A stretch of 64,000 nucleotides of DNA from Lentisphaerota bacterium (lineage in GTDB: Bacteria; Verrucomicrobiota; Lentisphaeria; Victivallales; Victivallaceae). Of this stretch, positions 7,875-17,193 are shown in pieces. How positions within the stretch are numbered: the first letter of the stretch is position 1; each line of letters opens with the position of its first letter. A program made the translations under genes and the position numbers. The notes under the pieces were generated by a model. It ran no database searches, was not told where the DNA came from, and was given only the letters and a program-made list of their open reading frames with translations. The stretch lies in the NCBI GenBank assembly GCA_024225035.1, contig JAAEMX010000430.1, positions 93,576 through 157,575 of the forward strand, given 5' to 3'.

Positions 7875-9377
7875 TTAACTGGTCTCCTTCACCAGGTCTT
7901 CCTGAGGTAATGCTGCTAATTCTTCAATACGTTTTAAGTTGAGCCCCAACCCGCCAGCAACACGTTTGCCATATTCTTTGTCTGCTTTGTAAAACATTAC
8001 TGTAGCTCTCAACTGCAGTCTTCCCATTGCGTTCTGCAAGTGCCCAACTATATTGCTGATTAAAGCTTCACGGCGTGGTTCGTTCATAACATTGCGGAAA
8101 AGATCACCAGCCTGCTGATAATCATCTGACGGACTGAACGGATGCCGTGCGGCATATTCCCCTATATCAAATAAAGGCTCTTCCACTCCAGATCCAGCCG
8201 GAACCGGACCGCCCATTGTATTAGGCCAGTAATTAGGCCCTTTGCCGCCGCCTTCCTGCATGTAGCTGTCACGCTGATAATTATTTTCAGGTGATTTTAT
8301 AGGACGGTTAACCCCGATCTGATGATAATTAGGCCCAAGTCTATGTATGTGAGCATCATGATATCCAAATAAGCGACCCTGCAGCAATTTATCAGGTGAT
8401 GCCGCAATTCCAGGCACAAAGCTGCTGGGATTAAAAGCAGCTTGCTCAACTTCAGCAAAGTAGTTTTCAGGATTACGGTTCAATACCAGTTTACCAATTT
8501 CCTGCAATGGAAAATCGCTGTGAGAAACAACTTTAGTTACATCAAAAATATTCCATTTATATTCCATGGCAGCTTCAGGCGGAATAACTTGAACATAAAC
8601 AGTCCAAGATGGAAAGTCACCTTTTTCTATAGTGTCATAGAGGTCTCTTGTTGCGTGATCAGGATCTTCCCCACGCATTTTCACTGCATCCATTTCGCTT
8701 AAAGTTCTGTTGCCCTGATCTGTTTTGATATGGTACTTGACCCAGACGAAATCACCTGCTTCGTTATACCATTTAAAAGTATGACTGCCATATCCATTCA
8801 TATGACGATAATCAGCAGGGACACCACGGTCAGAAAACAGAATAGTAACCTGATGAATTGATTCAGGAGTGAGTGAAATGAAGTCCCAGAACATATTCGG
8901 GTCTTTGCAGTTTGTCGCCGGATTTTTCTTCTGACTATGAATAAAATCAGGAAATTTTATGGCGTCACGAATAAAGAAAACCGGAGTATTGTTTCCTACA
9001 AGATCGTAATTACCTTCTTTGGTATAAAACTTGATTGCAAAGCCACGAGGATCACGTTCAGCATCGGCTGAATCCTTGCCTCCACCTACTGTTGAAAAAC
9101 GAACAAAGATTTCAGTCCGCTTTCCTACTTTGGAAAGAAAATCAGCTTTTGTATATTTGGACAAATCATGCGTGACAATAAAATAACCGTGCCCCCCTGC
9201 CCCTTTAGCATGTACAACACGTTCCGGAATTCTTTCACGGTTAAAGTGTGCCAACTTTTCAAGCAGTTTTACATCCTGCATTAAAACCGGACCGTCAGGT
9301 CCTGCGGTAATGGAATTCTGGTCATCAGCTACAGGTGTGCCAAAGGCAGTAGTAAGGGTCTTCTTCTCCTGATTCAT
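7875..9377 (-). CDS. katA: Monofunctional haem catalase
   Basis: Haem catalase of 500 residues (small-subunit type) that dismutates hydrogen peroxide. Visible are the distal His in [14 protein letters not shown], the distal Asn in [12 protein letters not shown], and the proximal haem signature [16 protein letters not shown] with its axial Tyr. The ATG at 9377-9375 is preceded by GGAG with a 6-base gap; an ATG four codons earlier overlaps that ribosome site and is less likely. A dyad at 9406-9436 covers the promoter region and a Fur-family gene lies directly upstream, so peroxide- or metal-responsive repression is likely. In an otherwise anaerobic gene set it suggests tolerance of transient oxygen exposure. 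Confidence 0.95.
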   Translation of the reverse strand: MNQEKKTLTTAFGTPVADDQNSITAGPDGPVLMQDVKLLEKLAHFNRERIPERVVHAKGAGGHGYFIVTHDLSKYTKADFLSKVGKRTEIFVRFSTVGGGKDSADAERDPRGFAIKFYTKEGNYDLVGNNTPVFFIRDAIKFPDFIHSQKKNPATNCKDPNMFWDFISLTPESIHQVTILFSDRGVPADYRHMNGYGSHTFKWYNEAGDFVWVKYHIKTDQGNRTLSEMDAVKMRGEDPDHATRDLYDTIEKGDFPSWTVYVQVIPPEAAMEYKWNIFDVTKVVSHSDFPLQEIGKLVLNRNPENYFAEVEQAAFNPSSFVPGIAASPDKLLQGRLFGYHDAHIHRLGPNYHQIGVNRPIKSPENNYQRDSYMQEGGGKGPNYWPNTMGGPVPAGSGVEEPLFDIGEYAARHPFSPSDDYQQAGDLFRNVMNEPRREALISNIVGHLQNAMGRLQLRATVMFYKADKEYGKRVAGGLGLNLKRIEELAALPQEDLVKETS

Positions 9378-9405
9378 GATTTGCTCCATGATTAGTTGTA
9401 AAGCG

Positions 9406-9436
9406 GATACCTCTTATATTAGTATAATTTGGTATC
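9406..9436 (-). promoter_or_regulatory. Fur/PerR-like operator upstream of catalase
   Basis: A nested dyad: outer arms GATACC (9406-9411) and GGTATC (9431-9436), inner arms TTATA (9414-9418) and TATAA (9423-9427). The inner part resembles the TTATAAT-type half-sites of PerR boxes. It sits 29 bases before the catalase ATG, overlapping where a -10 element (TATACT on the minus strand) would lie, as expected for a repressor operator. Confidence 0.5.
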
Positions 9437-9506
9437 TAAATCAGAAAAATCAAGACCCTTTAGCTCAATACTTGCTCAAATGCAAAAAATTGCTTTTTTA
9501 TTTTGT

Positions 9507-9923
9507 TTATGCACCAAATTCCAAGGTAATCTTAGTGTCAGCGCAATCCAAGCCAACTTCCTGGCAAATGCGGCGAAACGCCAGCAGTAAGTCAGGATCA
9601 CTAACATTAATTAACTGCTCTCCGGCACGCAGCTGCATATTGCACTTTTTAGTACAGGATCCACGACCTTTAAACAATGGTCTTCCCCTGCGACGCCCTA
9701 CAGGCTCGATAGCTCCAGCAGCAATTAAAAGGCGCAAATTCCGGTAAAAGGTAGAATGGGCTACCGGAAAACCAGACTTGGACATTTTTTTCAGCAAGTC
9801 GTTACCATCAAATTCACCCGGCAGATTTGCCGCAGTATTGAACAATTCCAGACGCTCCTGAGTTACTTTCATCCTGCGTCCATGTAAAAATTCTTTAAAT
9901 CCGTGTTCATGCACAGCTCTCAT
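9507..9923 (-). CDS. Fur family transcriptional regulator (PerR-like)
   Basis: Fur-family repressor of 138 residues. The winged-helix part is readable from KVTQERLELFNTAANLPGEF through STFYRNLRLLIAAGAIEPVG (about 18-76), matching the Fur TVYRTL helix with Phe and Asn substitutions. A CTKKC pair (about 90-94) is a structural-zinc motif candidate, but the usual second C-terminal CxxC and the His-rich HHH segment are missing. It is therefore a degenerate or specialised member, which makes its inducing metal uncertain. Its start overlaps the upstream DUF3793 gene by 17 bases and has GAGG 9 bases before the ATG. Catalase follows 129 bases downstream. Confidence 0.8.
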   Translation of the reverse strand: MRAVHEHGFKEFLHGRRMKVTQERLELFNTAANLPGEFDGNDLLKKMSKSGFPVAHSTFYRNLRLLIAAGAIEPVGRRRGRPLFKGRGSCTKKCNMQLRAGEQLINVSDPDLLLAFRRICQEVGLDCADTKITLEFGA

Positions 9924-10560
9924 AGCTCATATCCTCTAATTTGAAGTTTATAAATAATTTTTTCAGATCATGTAAACTGCCCACTTGCACCTCTCTTAAC
10001 ATCAAATCAAATAGGCACTCTGCTTGCTCAAAAAGTCGCATCAACGCTAATGACTCATTATGTCTGCCGTAAACCCGCCAGCGCGCACCAGGCAAATTGC
10101 GCGTCGCCGAAGGGCGATATATAAATGCAGCTACATCTTTAAGCGGATAGCCTAGAAAAATCCCTATCTCATGTGGAAAGTTTTCGTCTTCAGCAAAACG
10201 GTCCGCCAGCAATTTCAAATCAGTGTCAACACTGACGAATTCACGGCTGTAACCAAAATGACTCAAGAATAAGCGGCAACGCCTGTCTCGCAGCACCGTT
10301 TCAATCGCCTCACAGTTAAAGAACAGAATCTGCAAACCTTTTCCATTATCTGAAAGAATAAGATGCTCAAGACCGGTCACGTCACCGATCCGCCAGTCAT
10401 GCTGACTCAGTAAGTCATAGCAACGCCTTTCCGGTCTGGTCTGACTGTTGCGAACATGCAGCAATAACGATGGTTTTACCCCTGACAGAACCGGCGCAAA
10501 CCTTCTTCCATTAAAACGAAGAAACTTTTCCAGTTGTTCAATCTGTTCTAAATTTCCCAT
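9907..10560 (-). CDS. DUF3793 family protein
   Basis: Cytoplasmic protein of 217 residues, recognised by the family hallmark FPHEIGIFLGYPLKDVAAFI (about 142-161) and the preceding region on handling of sequential cysteine and acidic residues (ILFFNCEAIE). DUF3793 proteins occur mainly in anaerobes and are often encoded next to flavodoxin, Fur-type or iron-uptake genes; no biochemical role is established to my knowledge. It is the first gene of a DUF3793-fur unit with a 17-base overlap, so the two are translationally coupled. The ATG is preceded by AGGG. Its pairing with a Fur-type regulator and catalase suggests redox or metal homeostasis. Confidence 0.75.
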   Translation of the reverse strand: MGNLEQIEQLEKFLRFNGRRFAPVLSGVKPSLLLHVRNSQTRPERRCYDLLSQHDWRIGDVTGLEHLILSDNGKGLQILFFNCEAIETVLRDRRCRLFLSHFGYSREFVSVDTDLKLLADRFAEDENFPHEIGIFLGYPLKDVAAFIYRPSATRNLPGARWRVYGRHNESLALMRLFEQAECLFDLMLREVQVGSLHDLKKLFINFKLEDMSYESCA

Positions 10561-10658
10561 AAATAGGCAACCCTATTTAAATTAATAAAAAAATATTTGA
10601 TGTTATCCGAGTATTCTACGGCTTAATAATAAAAATTCAAGTAGGAAAACCTAATTAG

Positions 10659-10682
10659 TTGCAATTTTCTTTCCAATTGCAA
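10659..10682. repeat. Inverted repeat TTGCAATT/AATTGCAA
   Basis: Perfect 8-base arms at 10659-10666 and 10675-10682 enclose TTCTTTCC. It lies between the stop of the GDYXXLXY gene (10711) and the start of the DUF3793 gene (10560). On the plus strand it is followed by TTTTT; on the minus strand, where the genes run, the tail is not T-rich. It may be an operator or a weak terminator. Confidence 0.4.
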
Positions 10683-10710
10683 TTTTTATGGAGAGATTTC
10701 AGCTTAAGAT

Positions 10711-11289
10711 TTACTCTGAAGATTTTTGCATTTTGGCTTTTACAACTTCTTCAACTGGTTTTCCATCCAGCAAAAGTCCTTCTACAAGTGCTTCCCCGCC
10801 TTTGACCCGTACCTTTAAAACACAAGCCTTTTTAGGGTCTTTGATAAAGTCAGCAACTACCTTTTCTGCTACCGGAGCAATCTTTTCATTAACAAAATAT
10901 TTGCCAAAAGGAAGATTTATCAGATTCCTCTTATCGTCATACCAACGGTACCTTACTCGTATATAGTCGCCGTTAGCTGGAGGTGCATCCAGTAAATCTG
11001 ATAAAAATGCATACCCATATTTATCTTTATTTAAAACAGCATAGCATAGTTTACCCTGCCTAAAATCTTTATCCTTTCCTGCTACATAATTCTGCTCAAC
11101 ACTAATATTTAAATATCGCCCTCTGAACGGATCATACGGATCACGCGGTACGACCTTAAAAAGATATACGTTTCCTTTTGTAAGTATACCTTCCGCACGG
11201 GCAATCATATACAACGGGACTGCCAATACTGCCAGACTGACTATTATAAAAAGCACCCAGTTAACTGCAATTCGACTAATCCTGTTCAT
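10711..11289 (-). CDS. GDYXXLXY domain-containing membrane-anchored protein
   Basis: Protein of 192 residues with one N-terminal membrane segment (about 9-29, WVLFIIVSLAVLAVPLYMIA) and an external domain carrying the family motif, here GDYIRVRYRWYDD (about 96-108). RDPYDPFRGRYLN (about 49-61) is the other conserved block. Function is unknown. Such proteins are regularly encoded directly after DUF2157 membrane proteins, as here with a 4-base ATGA overlap, so the two probably form one envelope complex. No catalytic residues can be identified. Confidence 0.8.
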   Translation of the reverse strand: MNRISRIAVNWVLFIIVSLAVLAVPLYMIARAEGILTKGNVYLFKVVPRDPYDPFRGRYLNISVEQNYVAGKDKDFRQGKLCYAVLNKDKYGYAFLSDLLDAPPANGDYIRVRYRWYDDKRNLINLPFGKYFVNEKIAPVAEKVVADFIKDPKKACVLKVRVKGGEALVEGLLLDGKPVEEVVKAKMQKSSE

Positions 11290-12587
11290 GCTGTGCCTCC
11301 TTTTGCAGTTTCAGCTTTTTTAAACCTTCTACTCAAAATAATATTCACTATCATAAAAGCAACACCAGTAATAATGAAGCCAGCCGCACGGAACAGTATA
11401 GGAACTTCAGGATCAAAAAACTGAATCAGTATCTGTACAGCAATTAACAACATTCCAAGGTTAAGTAAAGCCATTTTATGTAAGTTACAACTCTTCACTA
11501 ACAACATTATACCATATGCTATCATTATTGCTGAAAATACATAGCGTATGATTTCATCATCAAAATACCAGGAACTCGCCGCTGCTAATGGTAAAATCAA
11601 AGGCATTAACAAGCTTCCGGCACGCCAGCGTATCGTCTGAATTAGCATCCATAAAAATAGAAGTATCGATATTGCCGTTATTCCAATGTCACTTAAGCTG
11701 TTTTTCCAGTTAAAATAATCGTTCCGCCAAAAATCATCAAAAGAACCAAGCGCCATGAATATAGCAATGCCTAAGAAACCAACTACCAGCAAAGAGTTTT
11801 TCCGTGATAACAATCCCTTTCTCTCAAATTGTTTCCCTAAAAATAAAATAGCTGGTAACAAAGTTGCCCATCCCACCTTTGCAATACTATCTTTACATTC
11901 GTGAAAAAAAACAGCAAAGTTAATCAACACAAAAGCAACAATAATATTACACAAAAACTGCATTTTAGCTGAGCGGAATTCTTTGACAATGTAATAAATT
12001 GAATAAGGAAGAATAAAGGCAAAAAACATCCAGCTATAGGCAACACTGTCATTTCTTATCGAAGAATAAGTATAGATAGTCAAACCGATTAGATAGATAG
12101 TTAAATATACCTGACTCTTAAAAATATACAGCAACGGGAATGTAAATAACAGGCAGGTAAACATGAATTGATAAAGTTCACCGCCTAAGTAATATATCTG
12201 GGAAACCATCGCTACAGCAGCAGCGAAACTACCGCTGATCAGCACTGCAGAAGCTTCCTGCCAGACTGTACTCCGGTCGTCAAGCTTGGTATACCAGCCG
12301 AATGTCAACGAGGCAACAAGCGGCACAAAAGCCAGAGAAAGTCGTACTCGCAGCGGAATGTCCTCCCAGTTATGAGCGATTAGAAGCAGAACTCCTCCCA
12401 TAACCAGAATAGCACTAAGCGCTCCGAAAATTATTATCATAAGACGCTGGTAATTCACAGCAGGCGGAATCTGTTTGCTATAATAATCTTGCAGTTTGCT
12501 GCAATTATCTTCGTCAATAATATTATTTTCTTTGAGCCCGGGCAGCTCATCAAGCAACCAGTTGATGTAAGATTTTTTTGGTGCCAT
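11286..12587 (-). CDS. DUF2157 domain-containing integral membrane protein
   Basis: Inner-membrane protein of 433 residues. The cytoplasmic N-terminal DUF2157 region is seen at about 5-60 (LLDELPGLKENNIIDEDNC, then a Tyr/Lys-rich helix), followed by about 12 hydrophobic segments including LSAILVMGGVLLLIAHNW, where HNW is a conserved family feature. The start at 12587-12585 is set by a near-perfect GGGAGGG ribosome site 7 bases upstream; a frame starting at 12617 would bury that site in coding sequence. It overlaps the downstream GDYXXLXY gene by 4 bases. No function is known for the pair. Confidence 0.8.
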   Translation of the reverse strand: MAPKKSYINWLLDELPGLKENNIIDEDNCSKLQDYYSKQIPPAVNYQRLMIIIFGALSAILVMGGVLLLIAHNWEDIPLRVRLSLAFVPLVASLTFGWYTKLDDRSTVWQEASAVLISGSFAAAVAMVSQIYYLGGELYQFMFTCLLFTFPLLYIFKSQVYLTIYLIGLTIYTYSSIRNDSVAYSWMFFAFILPYSIYYIVKEFRSAKMQFLCNIIVAFVLINFAVFFHECKDSIAKVGWATLLPAILFLGKQFERKGLLSRKNSLLVVGFLGIAIFMALGSFDDFWRNDYFNWKNSLSDIGITAISILLFLWMLIQTIRWRAGSLLMPLILPLAAASSWYFDDEIIRYVFSAIMIAYGIMLLVKSCNLHKMALLNLGMLLIAVQILIQFFDPEVPILFRAAGFIITGVAFMIVNIILSRRFKKAETAKGGTA

Positions 12588-13026
12588 ATACCGACCCTCC
12601 CATATGTCTTTTTTCAAAATAACATGTTCAATTTGTTTTTACAACTCAGGAGAGTCAAGCTTTAGTGAATGAGAGATCATTTTTAGTTAAAAATTAACAC
12701 TTTTTACTGCAGGGCTCCCTACTTATATTATTTAACAAATATTCTCATTTTACTGCTAAAATTTTTATATCATTAACTCTATTAAGCAATTAAAACAAGG
12801 ATTTATTCTTTTTCAATTAATATTTTTTTAACAATTTTGCTTATTTTTTCAATTTCTTTCTAGCAAATTGCGATTTTGCGATTATACTAGCTTCCTAAAT
12901 TGGCCATAAACCATTGGCAAACAAGAAGTTATATTAATACAAAAATATTAATAAAAAAGTATTAATTAGTTTTATTCGGGCCTCCCGAATTATAAAGATT
13001 ATCGGACAACTAGGAGTCAACAAGCT
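12588..13026. promoter_or_regulatory. Divergent promoter region and hydrogenase leader
   Basis: 439 AT-rich bases without a gene, separating the minus-strand DUF2157 unit from the hydrogenase operon. A tandem repeat of TTGCGAT (12868-12874 and 12876-12882, 8-base period) ends directly at a -10-like TATACT (12883-12888). A perfect palindrome ATTCGGG-CCT-CCCGAAT (12974-12990) lies 36 bases before the hydC start and would form a leader hairpin or operator. AGGAG at about 13012-13016 is the hydC ribosome site. No clear TTGACA-like -35 was found. Confidence 0.4.
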
Positions 13027-13560
13027 ATGTCATGCTGTGATTGTCAGGGAAAAGGACAAGAGGAACTGAATCTGATCGAACAGTTTCCAGAAAAGCGTGA
13101 GCAGTTGGAAGCTTATATCGAGTCACTGGACATCAGTGATGATCGTGAAAAGAATCGCGGCTTCCTTATTCAGAGTCTGCACAAAGCTCAAGACATTTTC
13201 GGCTACCTGCCGTTGAGTGTACAGCTTTTTGTTGCTGACAAACTGAAACTGCATCTATCTGAAGTCTATGGAGTAATCAGTTTTTATTCTTACTTTACCG
13301 ACAAACCTGTCGGCAAATACAAAATCAATGTATGCACCGGTACTGCCTGTTTTGTAAAAGGCGCTGGCGCTATCCTTGAAGAATTCAAACGTTACCTGAA
13401 TATTGAGTGCGGTGAAACCAGCCGTGACCGCAAATTTTCGCTTGGCGCCCTGCGTTGCGTTGGTGCCTGCAGTCTCGCTCCGGTTGTCATGGTAAACGAA
13501 AAAGTTTACGGCAAAGTCTCTACCAAAATGGTGCCGGACATCATCAGCGAATGCAAATAA
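13027..13560 (+). CDS. hydC: NuoE-like subunit of NAD-linked [FeFe] hydrogenase (HydC)
   Basis: 177-residue thioredoxin-like [2Fe-2S] subunit, homologous to NuoE of complex I and HydC of trimeric bifurcating hydrogenases. The cluster ligands appear as CTGTACFVKG (about 100-109; pattern CxxxxC) and LRCVGACSLAPVV (about 140-152; CxxxC). N-terminal helices (about 30-90) include the family block GYLPLSVQLFVADKL and EVYGVISFYSYF. It is the first gene of a three-gene operon, 19 bases before hydB. It transfers electrons within the soluble cytoplasmic HydABC complex. An unusual N-terminal MSCCDC adds extra cysteines. Other NuoE-type roles (formate dehydrogenase) are excluded by the downstream hydrogenase. 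Confidence 0.9.
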   Translation: MSCCDCQGKGQEELNLIEQFPEKREQLEAYIESLDISDDREKNRGFLIQSLHKAQDIFGYLPLSVQLFVADKLKLHLSEVYGVISFYSYFTDKPVGKYKINVCTGTACFVKGAGAILEEFKRYLNIECGETSRDRKFSLGALRCVGACSLAPVVMVNEKVYGKVSTKMVPDIISECK

Positions 13561-13579
13561 AATTTGAGGAATTAAAATC

Positions 13580-15418
13580 ATGATTGATTCTGTAGATAAA
13601 CTGACACAGCGCACGGCTGACTTACAAGGCCGCACGCAGGCAGGCACTCAAATCCTCGTGTCCATGGGGACTTGCGGTGTTGCTGCAGGAGCTGCTCCGG
13701 TACTGGACGCGCTCAAATCTGAAATTGCCAATCGCAAACTTGAAAATGCGGTTAAGATTGTTGAAACTGGCTGCATGGGCCTCTGCCATTGCGAACCAAG
13801 CATTGAAATTCTTGACTCTGAATCCAATAAGAGTTTTACTTACGGCAAAGTCAAACCTGAAGATGCGGGTAAAATCCTTGACAACCTCAAAGATATTGCC
13901 GCTGGCATGACTACTGTTGACCGCACCTGGTACTATCCTGAACTGGAAGAAAACACTGAAAATAAAATTCAGGCCAGAATCGTTCTCAAAAACAGCGGTC
14001 GCATTAATCCTGAAATCCTTGACGACTATCTTGCCAACGATGGTTACACTGCACTGGCTAAAGTTTTGACAAAAATGCAGCCTCAGGATGTTATCGATGA
14101 AATCACAGCTTCAGGCCTGCGCGGTCGTGGCGGCGGTGGTTTCCCGACTGGTATGAAATGGAGTTTTGCCGCAGCGCAGAAGTCCGATGAAAAATATATG
14201 ATCTGTAACGCTGACGAAGGTGACCCGGGCGCATTTATGGACCGTGCGGTTCTCGAAGGCGACCCACATGCGGTTCTCGAAGCTATGGCTATTGCCGGTT
14301 ATGCTATCGGCGCAAACCACGGTATCATTTATATCCGTGCTGAATACCCACTGGCCATCCAGCGTCTCCAGATCGCAATTGCACAGGCTGAAGAAGAAGG
14401 CCTGCTTGGCGACAACATCTTCGGTTCAGGCTTCAACTTTAAGCTGGAACTCAAATACGGTGCCGGAGCTTTCGTATGTGGTGAAGAAACAGCTCTCATC
14501 CACTCTATCGAAGGTAAACGTGGCGAGCCTACTTTCAAACCTCCGTTCCCAGCCGTTTCAGGTCTGTGGAAAAAACCGACTATTGTTAATAATGTTGAAA
14601 CTTATGCCAACGTACCTGCAATCATCCGCAGGGGTGCTGGGTGGTTCAAAGGTATCGGTACTGAAAAGTCTGCTGGAACTAAAGTTTTTGCACTGGCTGG
14701 TAAAGTTAAAGACGTTGGTCTGGTTGAAGTCCCAATGGGAACTAAACTGCGCGACATCATCTTTGGTCTCGGCGGCGGTATTGAATTTGACAAAAAATTC
14801 AAAGCAGTACAGACTGGCGGACCTTCCGGCGGCTGTATCAAAGCTGACAAACTTGATACCCCGATTGACTATGACAACCTGATCGCTCTCGGCTCCATGA
14901 TGGGCTCAGGCGGTATGATTGTTATGGACGAAGACGACTGTATGGTTAACATTGCAAAATTTTTTCTGGAATTCACCCTTGACGAATCTTGTGGAAAATG
15001 TACTCCATGTCGTGTTGGTAACAAGCGTCTATACGAAATGCTTGAAGAGATTTGCGAAGGTAAAGGTACAATGGAAACCTTGAATAAACTTCGCAACCTT
15101 TCACATACTATTAAAGACACAGCACTCTGCGGACTCGGACAAACTTCTCCGAACCCGATTCTGTCTACTATGATCAACTTTGAAGACGAATACCTTGCTC
15201 ACGTTCAGAATCATAGCTGCCCGGCAGGTGTTTGTACCAAGCTGATCACTTATGAAATCAATGACAACTGTGTTGGTTGTACTTTGTGTGCCAGAAACTG
15301 TCCGGTCGACTGTATTTCAGGCGAGCGCAAAGGCCTGCATGTAATTGACCAATCAAAATGTATCAAATGCGGTGTTTGCTATTCTGCCTGCAAATTTCAC
15401 GCAATTGACAGAAAATAA
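13580..15418 (+). CDS. hydB: NuoF-like NADH-binding subunit of [FeFe] hydrogenase (HydB)
   Basis: 612-residue flavoprotein subunit. Domains in order: a thioredoxin-like [2Fe-2S] domain (about 20-110, MGTCGVAAG and ETGCMGLCHCEPS); the FMN/NAD-binding NuoF core (GRGGGGFPTGMKW at about 177-189, NADEGDPGAF, then GAGAFVCGEETALI); the SLBB region; the [4Fe-4S] motif ESCGKCTPCRVG (about 468-479); and a C-terminal two-cluster ferredoxin (CVGCTLCARNC and CIKCGVCYSAC). This layout is that of bifurcating HydB, which couples NADH and ferredoxin oxidation to H2 formation or the reverse. The start has GAGGA 9 bases upstream; hydA follows after 23 bases. Confidence 0.95.
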   Translation: MIDSVDKLTQRTADLQGRTQAGTQILVSMGTCGVAAGAAPVLDALKSEIANRKLENAVKIVETGCMGLCHCEPSIEILDSESNKSFTYGKVKPEDAGKILDNLKDIAAGMTTVDRTWYYPELEENTENKIQARIVLKNSGRINPEILDDYLANDGYTALAKVLTKMQPQDVIDEITASGLRGRGGGGFPTGMKWSFAAAQKSDEKYMICNADEGDPGAFMDRAVLEGDPHAVLEAMAIAGYAIGANHGIIYIRAEYPLAIQRLQIAIAQAEEEGLLGDNIFGSGFNFKLELKYGAGAFVCGEETALIHSIEGKRGEPTFKPPFPAVSGLWKKPTIVNNVETYANVPAIIRRGAGWFKGIGTEKSAGTKVFALAGKVKDVGLVEVPMGTKLRDIIFGLGGGIEFDKKFKAVQTGGPSGGCIKADKLDTPIDYDNLIALGSMMGSGGMIVMDEDDCMVNIAKFFLEFTLDESCGKCTPCRVGNKRLYEMLEEICEGKGTMETLNKLRNLSHTIKDTALCGLGQTSPNPILSTMINFEDEYLAHVQNHSCPAGVCTKLITYEINDNCVGCTLCARNCPVDCISGERKGLHVIDQSKCIKCGVCYSACKFHAIDRK

Positions 15419-15441
15419 CCTCACAGGGAGACTCACATATC

Positions 15442-17178
15442 ATGATCAATTTGACCATTAACGATACACCGGTCAGCGTCGAGGAGAATGCGACGATATT
15501 ACAGGCCGCGGCCAAAATTGGCATCAGGATTCCTACCTTGTGTCATTTTGAGCTTGACTGTTTCTCAATCGAGCACCGTACCGGCTCATGCCGTATCTGC
15601 GTAGTTGAGGTGGAAGGCCGCCGCAACCTCGCTCCGGCTTGCTGTACACCAGTAAACGAAGACATGGTTGTCAAAACCAATACTATCCGCGCAATCAACG
15701 CCCGTCGCACAATGCTCGACCTGATTCTTTCTGACCATCCGAAAGAATGTTTGACATGCGAAAAGAACGGCGACTGTGAACTGCAGAACTTGGCCAGCGA
15801 AATGGATCTTCACCACGTCATGTACGAAGGTGAAATGTCCACATACAAAATTGACCTGGCTTGCAACGCTATAGTTCGTGACCTTAATAAATGTATTATG
15901 TGCCGTCGCTGCGAAACTGCTTGTAACGACGTCCAGACAGTTGGTATCCTTTCCGGCGTTGGCCGCGGTTTTGACGCCGTAGTTGCTCCGGCTGCCATGA
16001 TGCCTCTCAACGAAACCAAATGTGTATTCTGCGGCCAGTGTGTTGCAGCATGTCCAGTTGGCGCGTTGACTGAACAGAACAATAAATACCAAGTATGGCA
16101 GGCTCTCAACCAGAAAGGCAAACATGTCATTGTCCAGACTGCTCCGGCCGTCCGTGTTGCTATCGGTGAAGAGTTTGGCATGGATCCAGGCTCAATTGCT
16201 ACAGGCAAACTTGTTGCCGGATTGAGAATGCTTGGCTTTGATAAAGTATTCGACACTGACTTTGCGGCTGACTTGACAATCATGGAAGAAACCACTGAGT
16301 TGATTGAGCGTCTGACAAAGAATGAAAACCTGCCGATCCTGACATCCTGCTGTCCGGGTTGGGTTAAGTTCCTAGAACATCAGTTCCCGGAACTGGTTTA
16401 TATGCCGTCAACGGCCAAGAGTCCTCAGCAAATGTTCGGCGCCATCGCCAAGAGCTATTATGCTGAAAAGCTCGGTAAGAAACCTGAAGACATCATTTGT
16501 GTTTCAGTCATGCCTTGTCTGGCTAAGAAATATGAAGCCTCCCGCGAAGAATTCGCCCCTGAAGGCGTTAAAGATGTTGATCTGGTTATCTCAACTCGTG
16601 AACTGGCTGATATGTTTAAAGAAGCTGGTATTCAGTTGGAAAAACTTGAAGACAAAGAATACGACAATCCGCTTGGCGAATCAACTGGTGCTGCTATCAT
16701 CTTTGGTGCATCCGGTGGTGTTCTCGAAGCGGCACTGCGTACAGCCGCTGACTGGCTTACTGGTGAAGACATCAAAGATATTGACTTCAACGCAGTTCGC
16801 GGTCTTGAAGGTATCAAAGAAGCAACCGTTAACGTTGCCGGTACCGACGTCAAAGTGGCTGTTACTTCCGGTCTTGGAAATGCCCGCAAAGTTCTGGAAA
16901 AAATCCAGAAAGGCGAAGCTCATTACCATGCCATTGAAATTATGGCGTGTCCTGGCGGCTGCCTGAACGGCGGCGGTCAGCCTTATAACCATGGTGATTC
17001 GGATATTCTCGAAAAACGTAAAGAAGCTATCTATACTGCGGACTCAGACCTGCCTATTCGCAAGTCCCACGAAAACCCGCATATCAAGAAACTCTACGAC
17101 GATTATCTTGAAAAACCAGGCAGCAAGCTTGCTCATAAGTTGCTCCATACTCATTACACTCCCAGAAAAAACTGGTAG
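15442..17178 (+). CDS. hydA: [FeFe] hydrogenase catalytic subunit (HydA)
   Basis: 578-residue catalytic subunit. In order: plant-type [2Fe-2S] domain (Cys34, 50, 53, 67); His-Cys3 [4Fe-4S] motif HPKECLTCEKNGDC (99-112); two [4Fe-4S] clusters (CIMCRRCETAC at 151-161, CVFCGQCVAACP at 194-205); H-cluster motifs TSCCPGW (301-307), MPCLAKKYE (357-365) and MACPGGCLNGGGQ (501-513). The four H-cluster cysteines are Cys303, 359, 503 and 507. It ends soon after the L3 motif, without the extra C-terminal ferredoxin-like domain of some bifurcating HydA proteins. The maturases HydE, HydF and HydG are not in the window and must lie elsewhere. A strong terminator follows. Confidence 0.96.
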   Translation: MINLTINDTPVSVEENATILQAAAKIGIRIPTLCHFELDCFSIEHRTGSCRICVVEVEGRRNLAPACCTPVNEDMVVKTNTIRAINARRTMLDLILSDHPKECLTCEKNGDCELQNLASEMDLHHVMYEGEMSTYKIDLACNAIVRDLNKCIMCRRCETACNDVQTVGILSGVGRGFDAVVAPAAMMPLNETKCVFCGQCVAACPVGALTEQNNKYQVWQALNQKGKHVIVQTAPAVRVAIGEEFGMDPGSIATGKLVAGLRMLGFDKVFDTDFAADLTIMEETTELIERLTKNENLPILTSCCPGWVKFLEHQFPELVYMPSTAKSPQQMFGAIAKSYYAEKLGKKPEDIICVSVMPCLAKKYEASREEFAPEGVKDVDLVISTRELADMFKEAGIQLEKLEDKEYDNPLGESTGAAIIFGASGGVLEAALRTAADWLTGEDIKDIDFNAVRGLEGIKEATVNVAGTDVKVAVTSGLGNARKVLEKIQKGEAHYHAIEIMACPGGCLNGGGQPYNHGDSDILEKRKEAIYTADSDLPIRKSHENPHIKKLYDDYLEKPGSKLAHKLLHTHYTPRKNW

Positions 17179-17193
17179 TTTGAATGAATATTT

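Noticed and set aside
12901..12925. TGGCC...TTGGCA, resembling a sigma-54 -24/-12 promoter before hydC
   Set aside because: GG and GC are not 10 bases apart as required; the spacing fails.
13677..13910. Open frames in other phases within the hydrogenase and lepA genes (for example 13677-13910, 15586-16125, 33753-34019)
   Set aside because: They are shadows of strongly conserved coding sequence with no ribosome site and atypical composition.
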